Positions 40,129 to 55,100 of a DNA stretch of 64,000 nt are shown here, in pieces. The position numbers and the translations under genes were made by a program. How positions within the stretch are numbered: position 1 is the stretch's first letter; each line of letters begins with the position of its first letter. Source of the stretch: Pholis gunnellus (lineage: Eukaryota; Chordata; Actinopteri; Perciformes; Pholidae); contig OU342816.1 of the NCBI GenBank assembly GCA_910591455.2, forward strand, positions 11,474,638 to 11,538,637, given 5' to 3'. The notes below the pieces were generated by a model that made no database searches, was not told where the DNA came from, and was given only the letters and a program-made list of their open reading frames with translations.

Positions 40129-43100
40129 CTACATCGATTCGCCGAGAGAGTCCTCATCATCCAGAGATAAGGGCAAGTAGAGATCCTGCAAACACAAATC
40201 ACATGTGTAAATTCACTGTTAAGAGCAAAAAAAACCCGAAATAGACACAAAAAAGGGTAAAAAGATGAAGGGGCGAGGAGAGGGAGAGAGGAGAGGGTAC
40301 CTTCTGCTTGTTGACGAGGCCTGGACTGTTGGGGGTGGAGAGCTGGCTGCTGGAGCCCGTCCCGTTGGCTGAGAGAGCCCACAAAGAGGAGAGGGATAAA
40401 AGGGAGGGATGAGGGAGAGAGAAAAAAAAAAAGAAAAAGAGGTAAACAGTAGTGTAGATGAAGAGAGGTCTGAACTACTTTTTCTTGGCTCTGGAGGAAA
40501 GTCATTCCTGAACTGTGGCCTCATTTGGCTTCAGCGTACGGGGACGCTGGCGGTCCAGGTCTAGGTGGCCGACGAGCTCCGTGTTTGTTAGAGGACATTT
40601 CATTCACTCACTCTGCGTCCTGCCACGTTGCTAGGAGTCCCTCAGTGTGGAACATTGTGTTTATATCTATGAGCAGAGCGATTGGAGTCGTGTCTGTTAA
40701 GTGCTTTAAAAGAGTTTTGTTTTTTGAAGAGATGAAAAGAATTGTGAAGTCTATGAGCCAGATGGCCGGTGTAAATTTGAGCCAATGAGTGTTGAAAACA
40801 GAACGCTTCATTGTTAACCAACTTAATGCCACTGGCTTCATTTAACCACTCAGCCAGGTTTACAAATGTGGACTTTACAAGCCATTTAAACACTTTAAAA
40901 AAGGACAGACCTGAAATCACAAGTCCTATTATCTTGGAATCTTAAAGCCTGTCTATCTAAACATGAACAGCTCTCCCACACAATACTGAACCGAGAGTGC
41001 AGCTGTTTCATTTAGAAGCCAAACATTCAGCTGCAGCAATGAGAGAGTAACCTTTTCCCTATACACACACACAGCAAAGTTGCCCACATTGTCCATGTTT
41101 TGCCTCCAGAGTTCTACATTTAGACTTATTCTTCCTCTGTAGAAAACTCATTCCAGTGAGGGAAGGTTTAATTCAAGAGGACTTTGTTTCATTGAAGGCT
41201 TCCAACACAGGGCCATGACAAACACACCTTCAATGCATTTAACTCATTAAACCCAGTGCACCCTAATATTTTTTAGATGTCAGAGGCTGGAGAAAGTGCA
41301 GGTAAGAAGGTGCGGCACATTCAAATAATATACGACATTCATACTAAAAAGTAACCGTCCACACCCCTTAAAAATAAAAAAAATATTTTTCCCCCCATGT
41401 CTCACGAGTAGTAATCCAGGTTAACAAATAAAAGGCACATATGTTTCATCCGTCACGACCCTATTCTCGCCCTGCTGACCGCTCAGGTATCACAGAGGTG
41501 ATTAATGCCCAACAGTTTACCGCCTCCCCAGCATGTTGGCCAACCATCTGCTGTTTTAGAGGCCGTCAGCCCCATCAGTAATCAATAAAATATTCAAGAC
41601 CGCTGGAGGACTGAGGAGCCCCCCGCAGTGCTGGAGACGACCAACCCCCCACTTATCGTGTAAAGTGGCGTGAAACAATAACTGTGTACTATCTGCTGCT
41701 ACCGACTCTGAACATCAACGCTCTGCATTTATCCTCCAGGGGATGTAGTAACTCACCTGCTGTGTCTGGCCACTGTTTGAGAGACACCGTCACACTGGTC
41801 ATACTTTAAGAACTCGTAAATCCTCTATGTGGGTGTGCCATCATGGTGCAAAGCGATAACTAGAGGGAGACCTAATGCAGTTTTTTAAATGATGTAATTT
41901 AGCACATGCATAACTTCAACCAGTTATGTGAAACATGAGTTTCTCTTTTCTCCAGTGTTCACAGTTTAGGTGAAAGATGTCGAAGAAAACGGCTTTTTTT
42001 TAACCCGATCAGATTTCATGGCACCAACCAGCTAAAAAGGTGCAGCTACATGAACTCAGACCGCATTGTAACAAAGACGTATCGCACTTTCTTTCCGGTG
42101 TTAAAAGCTGTTGTTCACATCAAAGATTCAAGCTCGAGCAGGCACCAGTGTCTATTGTGTTCTACTGCCTCCTGGACATTATTAAATGTTAAAATGGCTG
42201 ATTGTCAAACAAACAGCTGAAAGCTGTTTACACTGCCTTTGTTTACTTTACATGTTTTATTCATGTTTTTTTTTTTTTTTAAAGAAACTGCAAGAGCAAC
42301 ATTATTCTAAATCTAATCAGATTAGCCTCAGTGACTAAAGGCTGGGTTTTTACTGTTCTACTGCTCCAGTATTAGAGGGTTTTAGGAGGTGTTGTAGTGA
42401 GATTAAGGAGCTGATGTTGTTTGGACCCCCCAGTAACAACAGTCCGACTCCAGAAAACACAGAGAGGAACCAGGATTTTAAACGACAAAAATAAAGATTA
42501 TAGGCGAACAAAATAAATCATTAGCATCTCTGCTAAAAATCCCAATCAAGCTTTCTTCCAATGAGCAAATTGCAATCTTTTTTCATACCCTATTGATCCT
42601 AAAGGAGAACTCCTTCCTTATGTTAACCATCCTAACAGAGTAAGATCAACGGTCGAGGTCTGCAAACAGAGCTGCTCATTTTGATGTACGAGTTCTTTCT
42701 ACAGCAACAGAAAAGGCCGAGTTGTATATTCCAACAGCCGTCTTTGTTTTGGTTTGTAGAAGAAGATGAGGTCAATTTCTGCTGTACTTTATAACAGGAA
42801 GCAATACAAGGTAATAAGAAGGCTCACTTGATTCAGCAGGAGACTTCATGCGCCTGATCGGACCAGGACTCTTAATTGAACCATGTTGAACTTTGGCTCC
42901 CTTCATCACCCTGCACTCTGTGGAAAGAAGCGCAAGAAGACAGTTAGAAAACATCACATACGAGTTTAAGCTCTACCTAGATACCGCATGGCTAAATAAT
43001 ACTAGAGGTGAGCAATAATATAGGTTTTGTTTGTTTTTATAATTTGTATTAACAGACCTTTCAAATCATGGTTCCGACTGTGGTGCCAACTTGATAATGT

Positions 43101-46100
43101 CAAATGGGTGAATGCATTCTTTTGCTTCGACAACCTTTGCAAATCATGTTTTTCATTTTTGTTAAATAGCTTTAACTGCTTATTTACAGTGGTAGTATGC
43201 TGCTTCCTTTTTGCCCTTGTGTTCTGGGATCTGACAACATACAATGCATTGAAACACACCCAGTTTTGTGTGGGCCCACAGCACAAGCACGATAAGGAGG
43301 CGGAAAATAAGCGGGACTAAAGTGGAGAAGCATAAAATACAACAAACACCAAGAATCCATTTCCTGCAGAATGTCTCTTGTCAAGACAAAGGCTTTTAAA
43401 ATGGTCAATGAGGGCCACATTGTGCACAGATGTGTCAACTAGAATGGATTATTTTGATGTGCTTTTTTTTTTTTTTCATATGTGTTTAACATGCTGAAGA
43501 AAGACGACCAGCAGCAGCAGCTTGGTAGACTTTAATTATAAATCAAACGTCAACACCGACCAAAATGTGTCCGTGTTGGCACTGAGCAACGGAAAGTACA
43601 GAAAAGTGGTATTGGTGGCATCATAGTTTACGATGTAGTAAGTTTAAGATATACAGTATATAATAACAAACTGGCTTTTTCTATTGGTTGTATTTAGGTA
43701 AAGTCAAAGTTTGACTGCTTGTGTTCAGACAACATTTATTTTTGAGAAATCTTGCTTCCCATGTGAAACGGGACAGGTTCATTCTACTTAAAAGTAAAGT
43801 ATTTTGATGATGATATCTTACTGGCAATGGTACTGAACAATTCCCAACCATTACTGTGAATGAGTTATGGCTATTATTCAAGAGGGTTGCTTATGAATTC
43901 ATGCACACAACAATGGAGCGTTTATACAAATCATATAGGAATGTATGCAGTGTATTCTGGGTCACTGTATAAAATCAGGGAAGACAGACTCCAGACACTG
44001 CTACTCCTCCCTCTGCACCCCCCCCCTGCTCTCCTGTTTGTACTGTCAGGCTCTCTCTTTCCTCCCCCCTCCCTGCTCTCTTCCACTTTTGATGCTAATT
44101 ATACTCTCCGTCCTCCCTCCGTCTCCTGGGAGCGCACCACGTCTGTCTTCTCTCTCTCTTAACCTTCACACACCGGCGGATACAGACGCACATTCGAGCG
44201 CCGTTGTTTTGCAAGGTGTGCCACCGAGCCGCTGACAATGCTTCAGACTGGCAGCTTGTCTCGTCTACTCGGTGGTCTCTAAATATCCCAGAGTCTACCT
44301 GCGCAGGTTCCCTCTCAGCTTCAACGGACGTTGTCGCTGCATAAACAAGAGCTGCAGGTACGCATGTCCTCCTCTCTGTCTGCACGTCCATCACGGGCTT
44401 CAATTTAACATAAGGAGGGGGAAAAATAACCAAAAGGGATTTAAATCTATTTAGGTAATACGGCCAAAACAAGCTTTAAAGCTGTGTCAGTAGAAGAAAG
44501 GGGAAAGAAATACATTTAAAAGACATGAGTGTCTCTGGCTTTTGCACATGATTGAAAACACATCAAAGGAAATTCATCATTCCTCGTTGTGGGGAGAATC
44601 ACCTTAGAAAACGTCAGGATTTCACCATAAATCATCATCCAGAGTCATCAGGCATCATCAGTGTGTCCTCATGTAATGTATCACAGACAGGGCTCTCTCC
44701 TCATCTACTCAGGGATGTCTGGATGCTCCAGACTCTCAGCCATTTTATCTAGTATTGCCCCGAGGTTATTATAGACTAAATGAAACAATATAGGTTTGGT
44801 TCCATTGGGGGACTGGGAGGGGTATGCTGAAAGGAAAGGACCTAGATCATTATAAATGAACTGGCATCTCCACTCTACCAAGACAAGGAACTGGGGGGGG
44901 AGAGACTGGATGAAGGGAAGCGTAATGACAAATCAGCTCTGTATCAGCGCTTTTAAGATTAAAAGACATTTAGAAGATACTGAACGATTCGAGGAGGGGA
45001 CATTAGGTGGAAGTGGGTTGTTAAAATTAGGTTTTTCCCAGGTCTGAGGGGAGCAGAGAGACTCTGTGAGAGGATTGGTTTTTACATTTTTTTCTCCCCG
45101 ACTTCTCAGCAGTATCAGCACCAAAAGATCAGCTGGCCTAAACCCGTCACCGGACAGATTAATGTCTCTTCTTCTCGTCTACCTTTTTTTCCTAATCCTT
45201 CTGCTGGCTGCAGATAACAGGCTCCTCTACTTCTCGGCCTCCCTCTCACATACATCATTTTTCTCCTCACTTCAAACAAGCACACAGCTTTGTATGTGAA
45301 TGGACATTTTTTACAGGAAAAAAAATCCATTATAAGTCTAAAGAGCCCCTGATGCTACACTGATCTATGTGGACATTTTCATTTTACACAATTCATCTTA
45401 GGGGCTCAAATGCATGATTGGATTTGCCGCTAAACATTTCAAGAACCTTCTCACAGCTTTAATGTTTTACCGTCTTTTTGTCGATATCGCCGCGTGATTA
45501 TTACAAAGCTCGTACCGTGTGTTTATCATGGGTTCTCGCAATAATATTTCACAAAGCTGGTAAACCGTTCACCGCCGTGTCAGACTATATGCCTAAGATG
45601 TAAAAATACAGACTAATGCGCTCACGCCCACCGTTCACATCCAGAGAGAAGTCGTCCTGGGCGTAGCGGAACTTCTCTGGTCCGCATGCAATGAAGACGT
45701 CGTCCTCTCCGAAGAAATCTTGAAGGCAGGTGACCTGTGAAGCCAGAAGACAGAAACCGTGAGACCCTCGCTAATCTGCCACCATCATCGTTTAGTGTAG
45801 CTGTAAGTGTACTTGCAGCAGTGCTTTGAGCTAAAGGCTAACATCACCATGCTAACATGCCTATGCTAAAATGTTGAGGCTAAGCAACCCTAACCCTTTT
45901 CCTCTGATTATATTTATGATTCATAATTTAATAAAGTGCATTTGAAATGATTCATTAAAACTGTAATCCATACAGGTATTTCCAGCACGATGAAGCGTAG
46001 CGTACAAAAATGTTGATTACATTCAATTTATAATAGAAAACGATGAACTCTGTAAACACACACAGCCTGTATGCGGATTAATTCACTGAGTAAAGTCTTC

Positions 46101-49100
46101 AGTGTCTGCCAGCCAAAGGACTTAGTGAGCTAACCCACCTTTGTGTTTACTTGTCATGTTAACATGCCTTTAGCTACAGTAGCTGCATGTAACAAAACAC
46201 AAAAGGCACAAAAAAAGACCGAACAGAGTATAATGTTACACCTTTGCCGAAATGTTCAAATGATTCAACTTCCTTCCCCGGGGTCTTTTTTCACTCTATA
46301 GCAGCTGTTGACACAATATGGCCTGAGAGGACAGATGTCTTTGGGCCACACCTTCTCCTCTCCATTATACAGGCCCCGTTACCAGCTCAGGCACGCCTAT
46401 TAAAGCCATTCAAGCTAAAAAGCTGCGTTTCCCCTTGCTTGTTTTTTTTTCCTGGTGCAGATGAGATTCATTACAAAGCATCTCCGCCTCATTTCCAGTT
46501 CAGCTGTCAACACCAGTCGCCATTTGTTATTTCTCGCCGGAATTATTGGATCAAGACAAATTAACTAATTGAACTACGTGACTCACTGCCTTTATTCACA
46601 GGGCTAATATTTCTAAAAACACAAGACTCTCACTGACTCGAGGCTCTCTTTGCTGGTCTCTCTGATGAAGCCCATGGCCAGAGAGACTATAGTACCCCGT
46701 GTTGGGACGGTCGCCAGGATAGTCAGGATGCATCATGGTTTCCTTTGTGGTACACATGCAAACTATGAGCTGCAGATAAATTGGGAACACCCCACCCCAG
46801 CAGCTGCCATGTTGATTCTCTGTCCTGCTAGACAAGCTAAAAGTGTGTGGTGGTGACTCGCTGGCGAGGCATCCAACAGCTGTACCTCTCTCTGTGCCCC
46901 ACAAGATTCCCTGGATACAGGCCTGAAAGATCCCTGCAGGGGTACAGAGATGGTGCTTTGACTCCAGGGATCAAGATCTAATTGGTTTTCAAGCCTAATT
47001 TTAAAAGGCTGCAAATGTTGGTCTTCTTCCGTGCTCATTATCAAGAGATTAGATACATGTTACTTTCATTAGGTTAAACGGTTTTGTGGCATGAGTGGAC
47101 CTGACGGTGAATCATGAGCATTAAGGAAGTGCTCTTTTCCCCCCACAAGGCCAGCGGGTGGAGGAGAGGAGAGGCTAGTCTATGCTTTAATAGCTTTAAG
47201 AACAGAGCTGATTAAAGGGATAAAGTGTTTATCCAACAGACTGCTACCTTAATCTCCTTTAACAGAATCTCCATTCAAAATGAGGACTCTGTCTTCTCTG
47301 GTGGTTTCTGACTGGCAGCCCCACCCGAGAGGAGATCCAATAGAAATCCCACAAAACAAAGATGCTGCACGTTGTTTGTGTATTTTTGCAAAGAAACATT
47401 GAGAAGCAGGGTGAGCCAGGGTGCAAACATAGCATGGTCTAAGAAAACATGGGTTTAACCCCGTGTTGCAGAAAGCATTAAGACTCTGTATCAAAAAACA
47501 TTGAATCCTTCTAAGCAGTCCCTATAATCCTATTCCCTACAATGATCACTTAAGATCCACATTATCTGTACAGTTACAGTGCAGATCTTTAACCGGTGCT
47601 CCTTGAATCATGAAGCCCACAAATAATGAATGTACAGCGTGTATCCAATGTCCCTCAGACACTCACCAAAACCTGGCCTGCATGTGCACAACCGTCTGAC
47701 TAATAAACTGCATCATCAGGCATTTGCGCCTCCTCTCACACGGGATGCCCATCATGGGTCAACCGTTCGCAGCGAATTGTGGCCCGACAGATCTGCCTAC
47801 AGTTGATGGAACTGTTGTGGGGAAAACAGCTCTGCTTTGCATGTGATCAGATCAAGTGTAAAATGTCAGCGTCCCCTTTGAAACATGGCTGCAGTGAGGA
47901 AAGGGCAGGCTGTCTCGGGAACATTCGGATACAGGTTAAGAAGCATCTGCTCTCAATTTGAAAAAGGTCAGTCGACTGCGTCAGAGACCCACCTGGCAGC
48001 GGAAAAGGACAATATGAGAAGAAATGATGCCATCAGATTCTCAACAACCCTGTCATATTGCATATTTACATATTGCACATGCAATCCACACATCAGAGTC
48101 ACTGTGTATATCTTATATAAATATATATATATATAAAAAGAAACATTTGTTTGTTTATCGGAGCAAGGCCGGTGGGGTTTTCTGTAAAACTGGCTCCTTT
48201 CAGACTGCAGGTGCCCCTCACCCTCAGTCCCACCAAGCCCTTCCCTAATCTCTGCCTCACCAGCTGTCCGGACCACATGACCCCTTAAAAACCACCAACA
48301 CCACCAGCAGCTATGCAGGGTTTCACCAACTACAACAACTGAATTATTCAGGGTTCCTTTGGCCCGACTCTGGCTGACCGTCCAGACATGTCATTAGGTC
48401 GTAGCAGTCGCGCTCTGTAATTGTCAACTTCCCGGCGGAAAGTGAGACGGCCACAAGTTAGCGTAGTTTCTATAGTTTTATCCTCGTGGCGTTTGTTCTA
48501 CAAAAATCGAAAACGTCTGGGAATTACCTCAGATGTTTCACCTTTTATAGGATTCATTCATCAAACCACGAGGTAACAAGCTACAGTGAAATTGACCACA
48601 GCATACAGCAGCACCTCTGAAGTCAATATAATAAATGAACCAAATACCGATTTTATCCAGCATCATTAAACATTAATGCACGTTGTGAAGCGAATAACAT
48701 ATCACCCTCCTCTGCTTGCAGAGAGGCAATATTTCACTACAGATGGGAAAAGTTACTGGGACAATATGTGTAATAAAACAGCAGTCTTAATCTGGGCAGA
48801 GCCTCGGTTTTCTGTCAAATATATGTTGGGATGTATATATATTCTGTTAAGGCCGGCATTCCCCATGTAACTCAAACTGAACCTAAATCATTGCCAGACT
48901 GTTAAACCATTTGGTCTGCGCAACAAATTAAATATCTCAGGTCAGTAATCAAACCGCAGTTCCTTGCTACAGCTCGTGTGTGTGGAGCCGCAGGAAACAT
49001 CCTCGAACAAAGCTCCTGCATCCTTTGTCTTATGCAAGCAGCTGCTCGTCTTTGACTTCAGCAGCTCAGGCAGAGCGAATGATGAATGAACAACAGATAT

Positions 49101-52100
49101 TCAACAGATACTGGACCAGGAGAATCCTCAGACTCCACGCGGTCATGTCAATTGATCTATATGTAGAAGAAAAGCTATTTGTGATGTTGCATTACGCCGT
49201 TTTCACTCTAATCAGCACATATATTGTGAACACAAAAGGCGTACCACCCGCGCTAAAGAGTCAGCAAAGGGTCAGTCAGTAAAGTCAAACACTGAAAACT
49301 GATTATACTAATCCGCTGTGCTGACAGACACCATAGAGGATTCATCTCAGATCGGTTTGTGTGTCCCTCTGCCTCCTTACAAGTATAAAAATAATATAAA
49401 TCTTGAAATTCAGACAGTGGCTTTGCAAGGGATCACTGATTTACCGCGTATTCTTTATGTTAGCAGAGGATACGACTGTGATGGTGTAAGGTTGAGGGCA
49501 GAGCACGCATCTAAAAGACAAAAATACAAATCTCCTCGTGAGCTTGTGATATAGTCTCAGCTTTACTGAGCCATGAAAAGAAAAATGAAAAAAAAAATAA
49601 AAGAAAGGCTGAAAAAGAGCCAGTAAGACCTTGCTTTGCAAACCCATGGGTAAACTCCCACACCAACTCCTTCACTGTAGGCACACAGACCTGATCAATA
49701 TCAGCGCCTCTGCACCAAGTGGAATATTCCTCCAAAATACACGCAGAGTCTCCATTTTGTCCATTTCAGCAGACGGTTTCACAGCTCGTCTGCTTTTGTA
49801 GCAACAGCTCAGTTTATGGATATAATTCTGGGGGAGAAAAAAATAGCTCAAAAACATAAAAGACAGCCTCTATTTGAGCGGGGATTTGTCCCGCTCTAAC
49901 GATGATCGTTGCCTTCCTGACCCGTCTGTGACCTTGGTGCACTGGTACAGTGTCTGGGTGCTACTGTAGGTGCTCCGGATGCATTTGGAGCGCAGATGCG
50001 CCAGTTAGGCAGCGGTAACTGCACAGTCATGGGGGAGCAGCTGGTGCATGCTGTTGTTTCAACAACCACCCCTCCACAACCCCCGAGGAAGCAGGCTTTT
50101 CCATTTGGCTGACTGATGTGGCCTGAGCTTTATTAAATTGTGCTTCCTTTTCTTCCCCGCAGGTCATGCTCACTTGTTGATGTGGTCCTCGTGCAGGAAA
50201 AAGGGGGGAGGGGAAGGGGGGGGGGGGGGGACAGAGGATGCATACAGGCTACCAAGCCAGCTCGGCATGCTTCATCGTGGCGACCACGCCCCTCTGTCAG
50301 CCTGATTGTCTGCCTCTGTGTAACACCGTGTGTGTGTGTGTGTGAGTGTGTGAGTGAAATGTGACTGCAGTGAGCTGTGGTGACGGGCGAGCAGGTAAGA
50401 CCCGATGTAAAGAGCACACTCAGCGTATTACAGCCATTGTCACAAACCGAATCCATCACAGCGGAGCTTATTGCCATGACAACTGCTCCTGCAGCATGGC
50501 AAAGAGCAGGCAGACTGCGAGAGCACTGATAACCGAGGGAAAGCGGGCTTTTCTTCCCCATTACTGGATTTATTTGAGACATTAAGAAGCCCCCTAAACC
50601 CATCGCAGTGTACACATCCTATTCAGTGAATCATTTCTTAGCGTCAGTTGTTAACTTTTAAAAGAAAATATGGAATCTTTTGTTCTCCGACAATAACGGT
50701 GTGACCTTGTGCCTAAAGCGTGCCTGAAGCAGCCATTTATTTTCCTGTGCGGCTCTTTCTTGATACATTAAAAAGACTTAAATGCAAAGCTCATTTCTAA
50801 GCCGGGTCAGAAGAACGCTGCCGAATCGCACCGCAACCTAGTGAACCGTCAACATATGTCACAGATTACATTTGGATTTGGCATCTATCAGATGCAAAAC
50901 CCGGCCAAAGTGCAATTCAGACGAACATGCAGAGGATCTTAAATGCAAATCAGAACTATTGTCTTATGCAGACACCTCTCTCAAAAAAGGAATGAATACA
51001 AAATGGCTGCCAGCAATTAAATAAACCCTCTGATTTATTGTAGCCTGTAGAAGCAGTGAGGGCAAATCAAGACAAGTATTTTTCTTTTTAGGCACAGGGA
51101 ATTAGTATTGCCCATCAGTGAAAATAAAATGATGCTAATTTGCTCCGAGAATGGAAAAATGACTCGTGAATCCGTCGGCCCCACCCTTCCTGATTGAAGT
51201 GAAAAGCACCAGCTTTTGAGGGGAAAATGGGAGTCATTTTGTTCACAACGCTGACAAAGAGGAGGAGGGCAGGCTGTCTTTAGAGCCTGCACAGCACTAA
51301 AAAAGGGAGAAGAGGAAGATCAAGAGTGAAAAGGCAGGCATTTAAAAGGATGCTCTAAAATCCTGAATCACCGTTTCATCTCGTTGCTTTAAAACTCCAG
51401 ATATGCAAACACCATGAAGTCCATCGTGCCTCCAATTCAAACACCCCGTGATGGTACCAAAAACATGCCATGTGAGGCTTGCATTGATGGTAAACTCTCA
51501 CACTACACTACAGGATGTGGTATCTGACAGACCGGTCCACACCAGCTGGGCTCTCTTTGTGCCTGGGATGTGGTCTCCTAGCAACCGGTCCCAGCAGCTA
51601 TCGCAATGGAATGGGAAGAGGAGGATCGGCGCAGAGTCGGGGAGGGGCGGGCACTGCATCAATATCGCTTCCACCATATCACCTCCACCAACACAGCAGC
51701 TGCAGTGTGCCTCTGCACACAAAGACTCCGCAAAAATGTGCGCAGCGTCTCTCACATTTCGGTGCGTTGCAACCAAACTGGCACGAGTCCAAGATGAGTG
51801 GACACTAATCACGAAATAACTCATCTTTATCTAGAGCGAAGACAAATGAATCAATATACTCGGGTTGAAACAGCTGCCATATGGTGGCTGTTAAATACAT
51901 ATTTTGTGGGAACGTATTAAAAATGCATGGAGAAAAATGCACGGCAAGAAGAACCAATCCTAACCACACAGACAAAAACACTGGAATATAAGAATAAAAG
52001 TCGTATTCTATAAGCTGGTTACAGCATTTGAACATCTAAGCAAGTGTGTCTGTAGGAAAAACGGCTGGAGACCTGGGGCAGCCAGACTGCACCCCAAGGA

Positions 52101-55100
52101 GAGGGCATTAAAAATCAAATTCCCCCATCTATCATTTCAGCGCACCTCCCCTCCTCCAAGACACATGTGATTCCAGCCTTGTTAATACAGGAGGACAAAA
52201 CACAAAGAAGTGCAACACCTAAAACAGAACCTCAGCAGGGCACGATCCCCAGTCCATCTGTAATGAATAATATAGGAAAAGGTCCCCACAGGAGAATTAG
52301 TGAACATTTAACCATATCAAAGAGAGGACTGAGGAGCAGATGTTCGTATCCACACACGCGCTTTACCGCTTGCACCACATCCCCGCCCCCTGTTAATTAA
52401 CTGCAACTCACAATAGTCTGGAAAGCAAAGGTATTTGATCTGTGCAGTCAGTAACAGGTGTGCGTCAAGTTATTATCAAGAGATAAGATAGATCAGTACC
52501 TGCATCTATCTGCGAGATACATTTTTATCGTGGTGGTTGAACGTTATTGTAGTCAAAAGGTCAATCACTGATGCACAGAAAATTATTTACAACCACATTT
52601 TTATGCTGCACTCCATTTGTTGGACCCAAACCGCTCACACACACACATTGTATTTAGTACTTCATAAAGTAACACAGATGTTGATATAAGTGATATATTA
52701 GCTGGTCCATCTCACAGACCTTTCCACAGCCTTCCAGGTGGCTGACCCTGCTGCTCCAATAAAGCACAACTATGAATAAAACATTACGTCCTTTTAGCTT
52801 AGCCAGTGTGTTGACAAAACATTAGTCTTCCCCAGCGAGTGACTTTTAGGTAAAGTTAAAGCTTTTTGTGTGCTTCATATGGATCATTTGATTAGCTTTC
52901 GCCATGTTTGTGCTTTTGTTTCAGCCGAGATTACAATTGTGTCTCACTGCTCATCATGTTCTCTGCTAATCCTCATGGTAAACCTGTATTGGAGGTACTA
53001 GCCTACACACGAAATGAAGCACAGTTTATGTGACTGTTGCCAAGCCAACTATCTTAATTCTCTCACAATATGCTCTTGAAAACACGAGGAAACATTTTGT
53101 TTGCCTGCAAGGCCTGTAGCTGCAGCTTAACTGGTGCTACATAACATCTATGTCGGGAAAGCATACCTTAAAACTGGACAGAAGCCAGAAAGTCAAACAG
53201 AAAGTTATGACATCTGGAGAAAGAAATATATATTCTGCTGTTGAATTCAACAGGTAAGCAAATAAGGTAGCTATACTAATACCAACTAGCTACCCAGGGA
53301 TTCAGTTAGCTATAAACCAAATGCATATTGCATACACATATTGCAACAGGATGTGCGTTTCAATATTTCCCAATGAAATAATGAATGACTGTCTGATGTG
53401 CATCTTTCCCAGTTTGAATGTTAACTATTAGCCAGTGTGTTAATAAGGTTGCAATGTTTGCTGGTGATAAAATCAAGCATTTATTCTAGATTGTTTTCAT
53501 TCAGGAGACACTGCATTACCTTTAATCTCATACGTAATATGGTTCTGAAGTCAGTGCAGGTTTTAGCTGCCCACAGTCAGCCAGTGGAAACTAAACCGTT
53601 CTTCTCGTGGGGATTTGAGTGCCCTGATTTCTGTTTGGCTACAACGACCAAAAGATCCATTAACTGAACACCAGAGAATAGTCGAGGTCGATAAAGACAC
53701 TTTGACCTTTTTTCTGTGGTATTTTTTTTTTAAAGTAAAATAAATGTCTGCATTATGATCCTCATCCTCTCACAATGGGAACTCATGCCAAGAATCCAGA
53801 TGCGGCAGTATCTCCGATAGAATTACTGTCTCAAAGTCTGTCTGATGACAGCAGGCTGATCATTTTCTTTCAAAATGTTTTAGCCCCAAATTTGGATGCG
53901 TCTCAGCAACCAAACCAAAAAAAGAGCTATATTCTACCAGACTTATGTCAAACATGAATTCTTTGTGCATGAAATATGCACAATAAAAGTAAGATTAATG
54001 ATTCTGAGCTGTATAGAGTTCAGTTAAGTGCAAGGGTTATAAGTTTAAAATCCTCAGCGTCCTGGTTGACAGTTACTTTCACATGCTGAAGTAAAAGGTT
54101 TTCCTTGAACCGTATTCTCACCATTTTACTAAAATACCAGCATTCACCATCCCAAAGAGGGTAACAATGGGGGCAATATGATCAAACACAACAAAATAGG
54201 GTTTGGCCCTTTGTACACGACCATGGTGGGTGGAAGAGAGAACTTCGCAGGACTTTTCAATGACAGAAAGACTCATGGCCTGAAAACTAACTCCCCAACA
54301 AAAGGCTGGTGGACAGGTTACGGATGCCGTGAACCACAAGACAGGAGAATATGTTGCATCAGACAAAAGTCATTGCAGACAATGAAGGTCATTGTGCAAA
54401 CGGGTTGTTCTCATGGACGCTCGAGGTTCTCATGGACCTGCCGTGTCACTGTTGACCGAAGGTAGGGGCGGACATTTTGAAAGTAGATGACTTTAAATAA
54501 ATTCACTGAAGATGCATTTCAATTGTTTTTCATAACCAAATCATTTTGTGTCCTGCTTTCCCTTGATCCCGATACCTGGCTGGGTGTGGGTGGGTATATG
54601 AATGATCAACTGTTCTCACCCTGACCACACAGTTTCCTACTAGCTAACAGATAACTTTGCTTACATACTGAAGCACCTTTGTTCCAGTATTTTCTAGAGC
54701 AGAGGGCCCTATTCCGTATTATTCAAATGCAGACCAAAAAAAAGGCTTTTGTGGCTTGGTACATTTGTATTTTAGGGTTATTTAGAGGGCAAGTTTTTCA
54801 AACTTTGGTTTGCAGCAGCACATGTAACCCAATGCCTTTCACCTGGAAGCATGTTGTAAGCCGGGCAATGGCTAAAAGGTTAGACATACCTGCTTCCCAT
54901 CAAGTGTGTAGATCTTCTTGACCACGCCACTTTCAAGTTTAATGGCCTCTGTGATGTCGGTGAGCACCTGCTCGAAGGAGTGTGCCGTTTTCTTATTGAG
55001 CAGGATGCGCACAGCCTTGCGTGGTTTCACGCCGCTGCGCATCACCGTCACCAGCTTGGGTCGAACAAAGTCCTTGCCCTCCCTGGAATCGCCGGCAGCT

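Noticed and set aside
51448..51824. Overlapping frames of over 100 codons on both strands in dcx intron 3
   Set aside because: Open on several frames at once because of GC content; no splice sites or recognisable protein.
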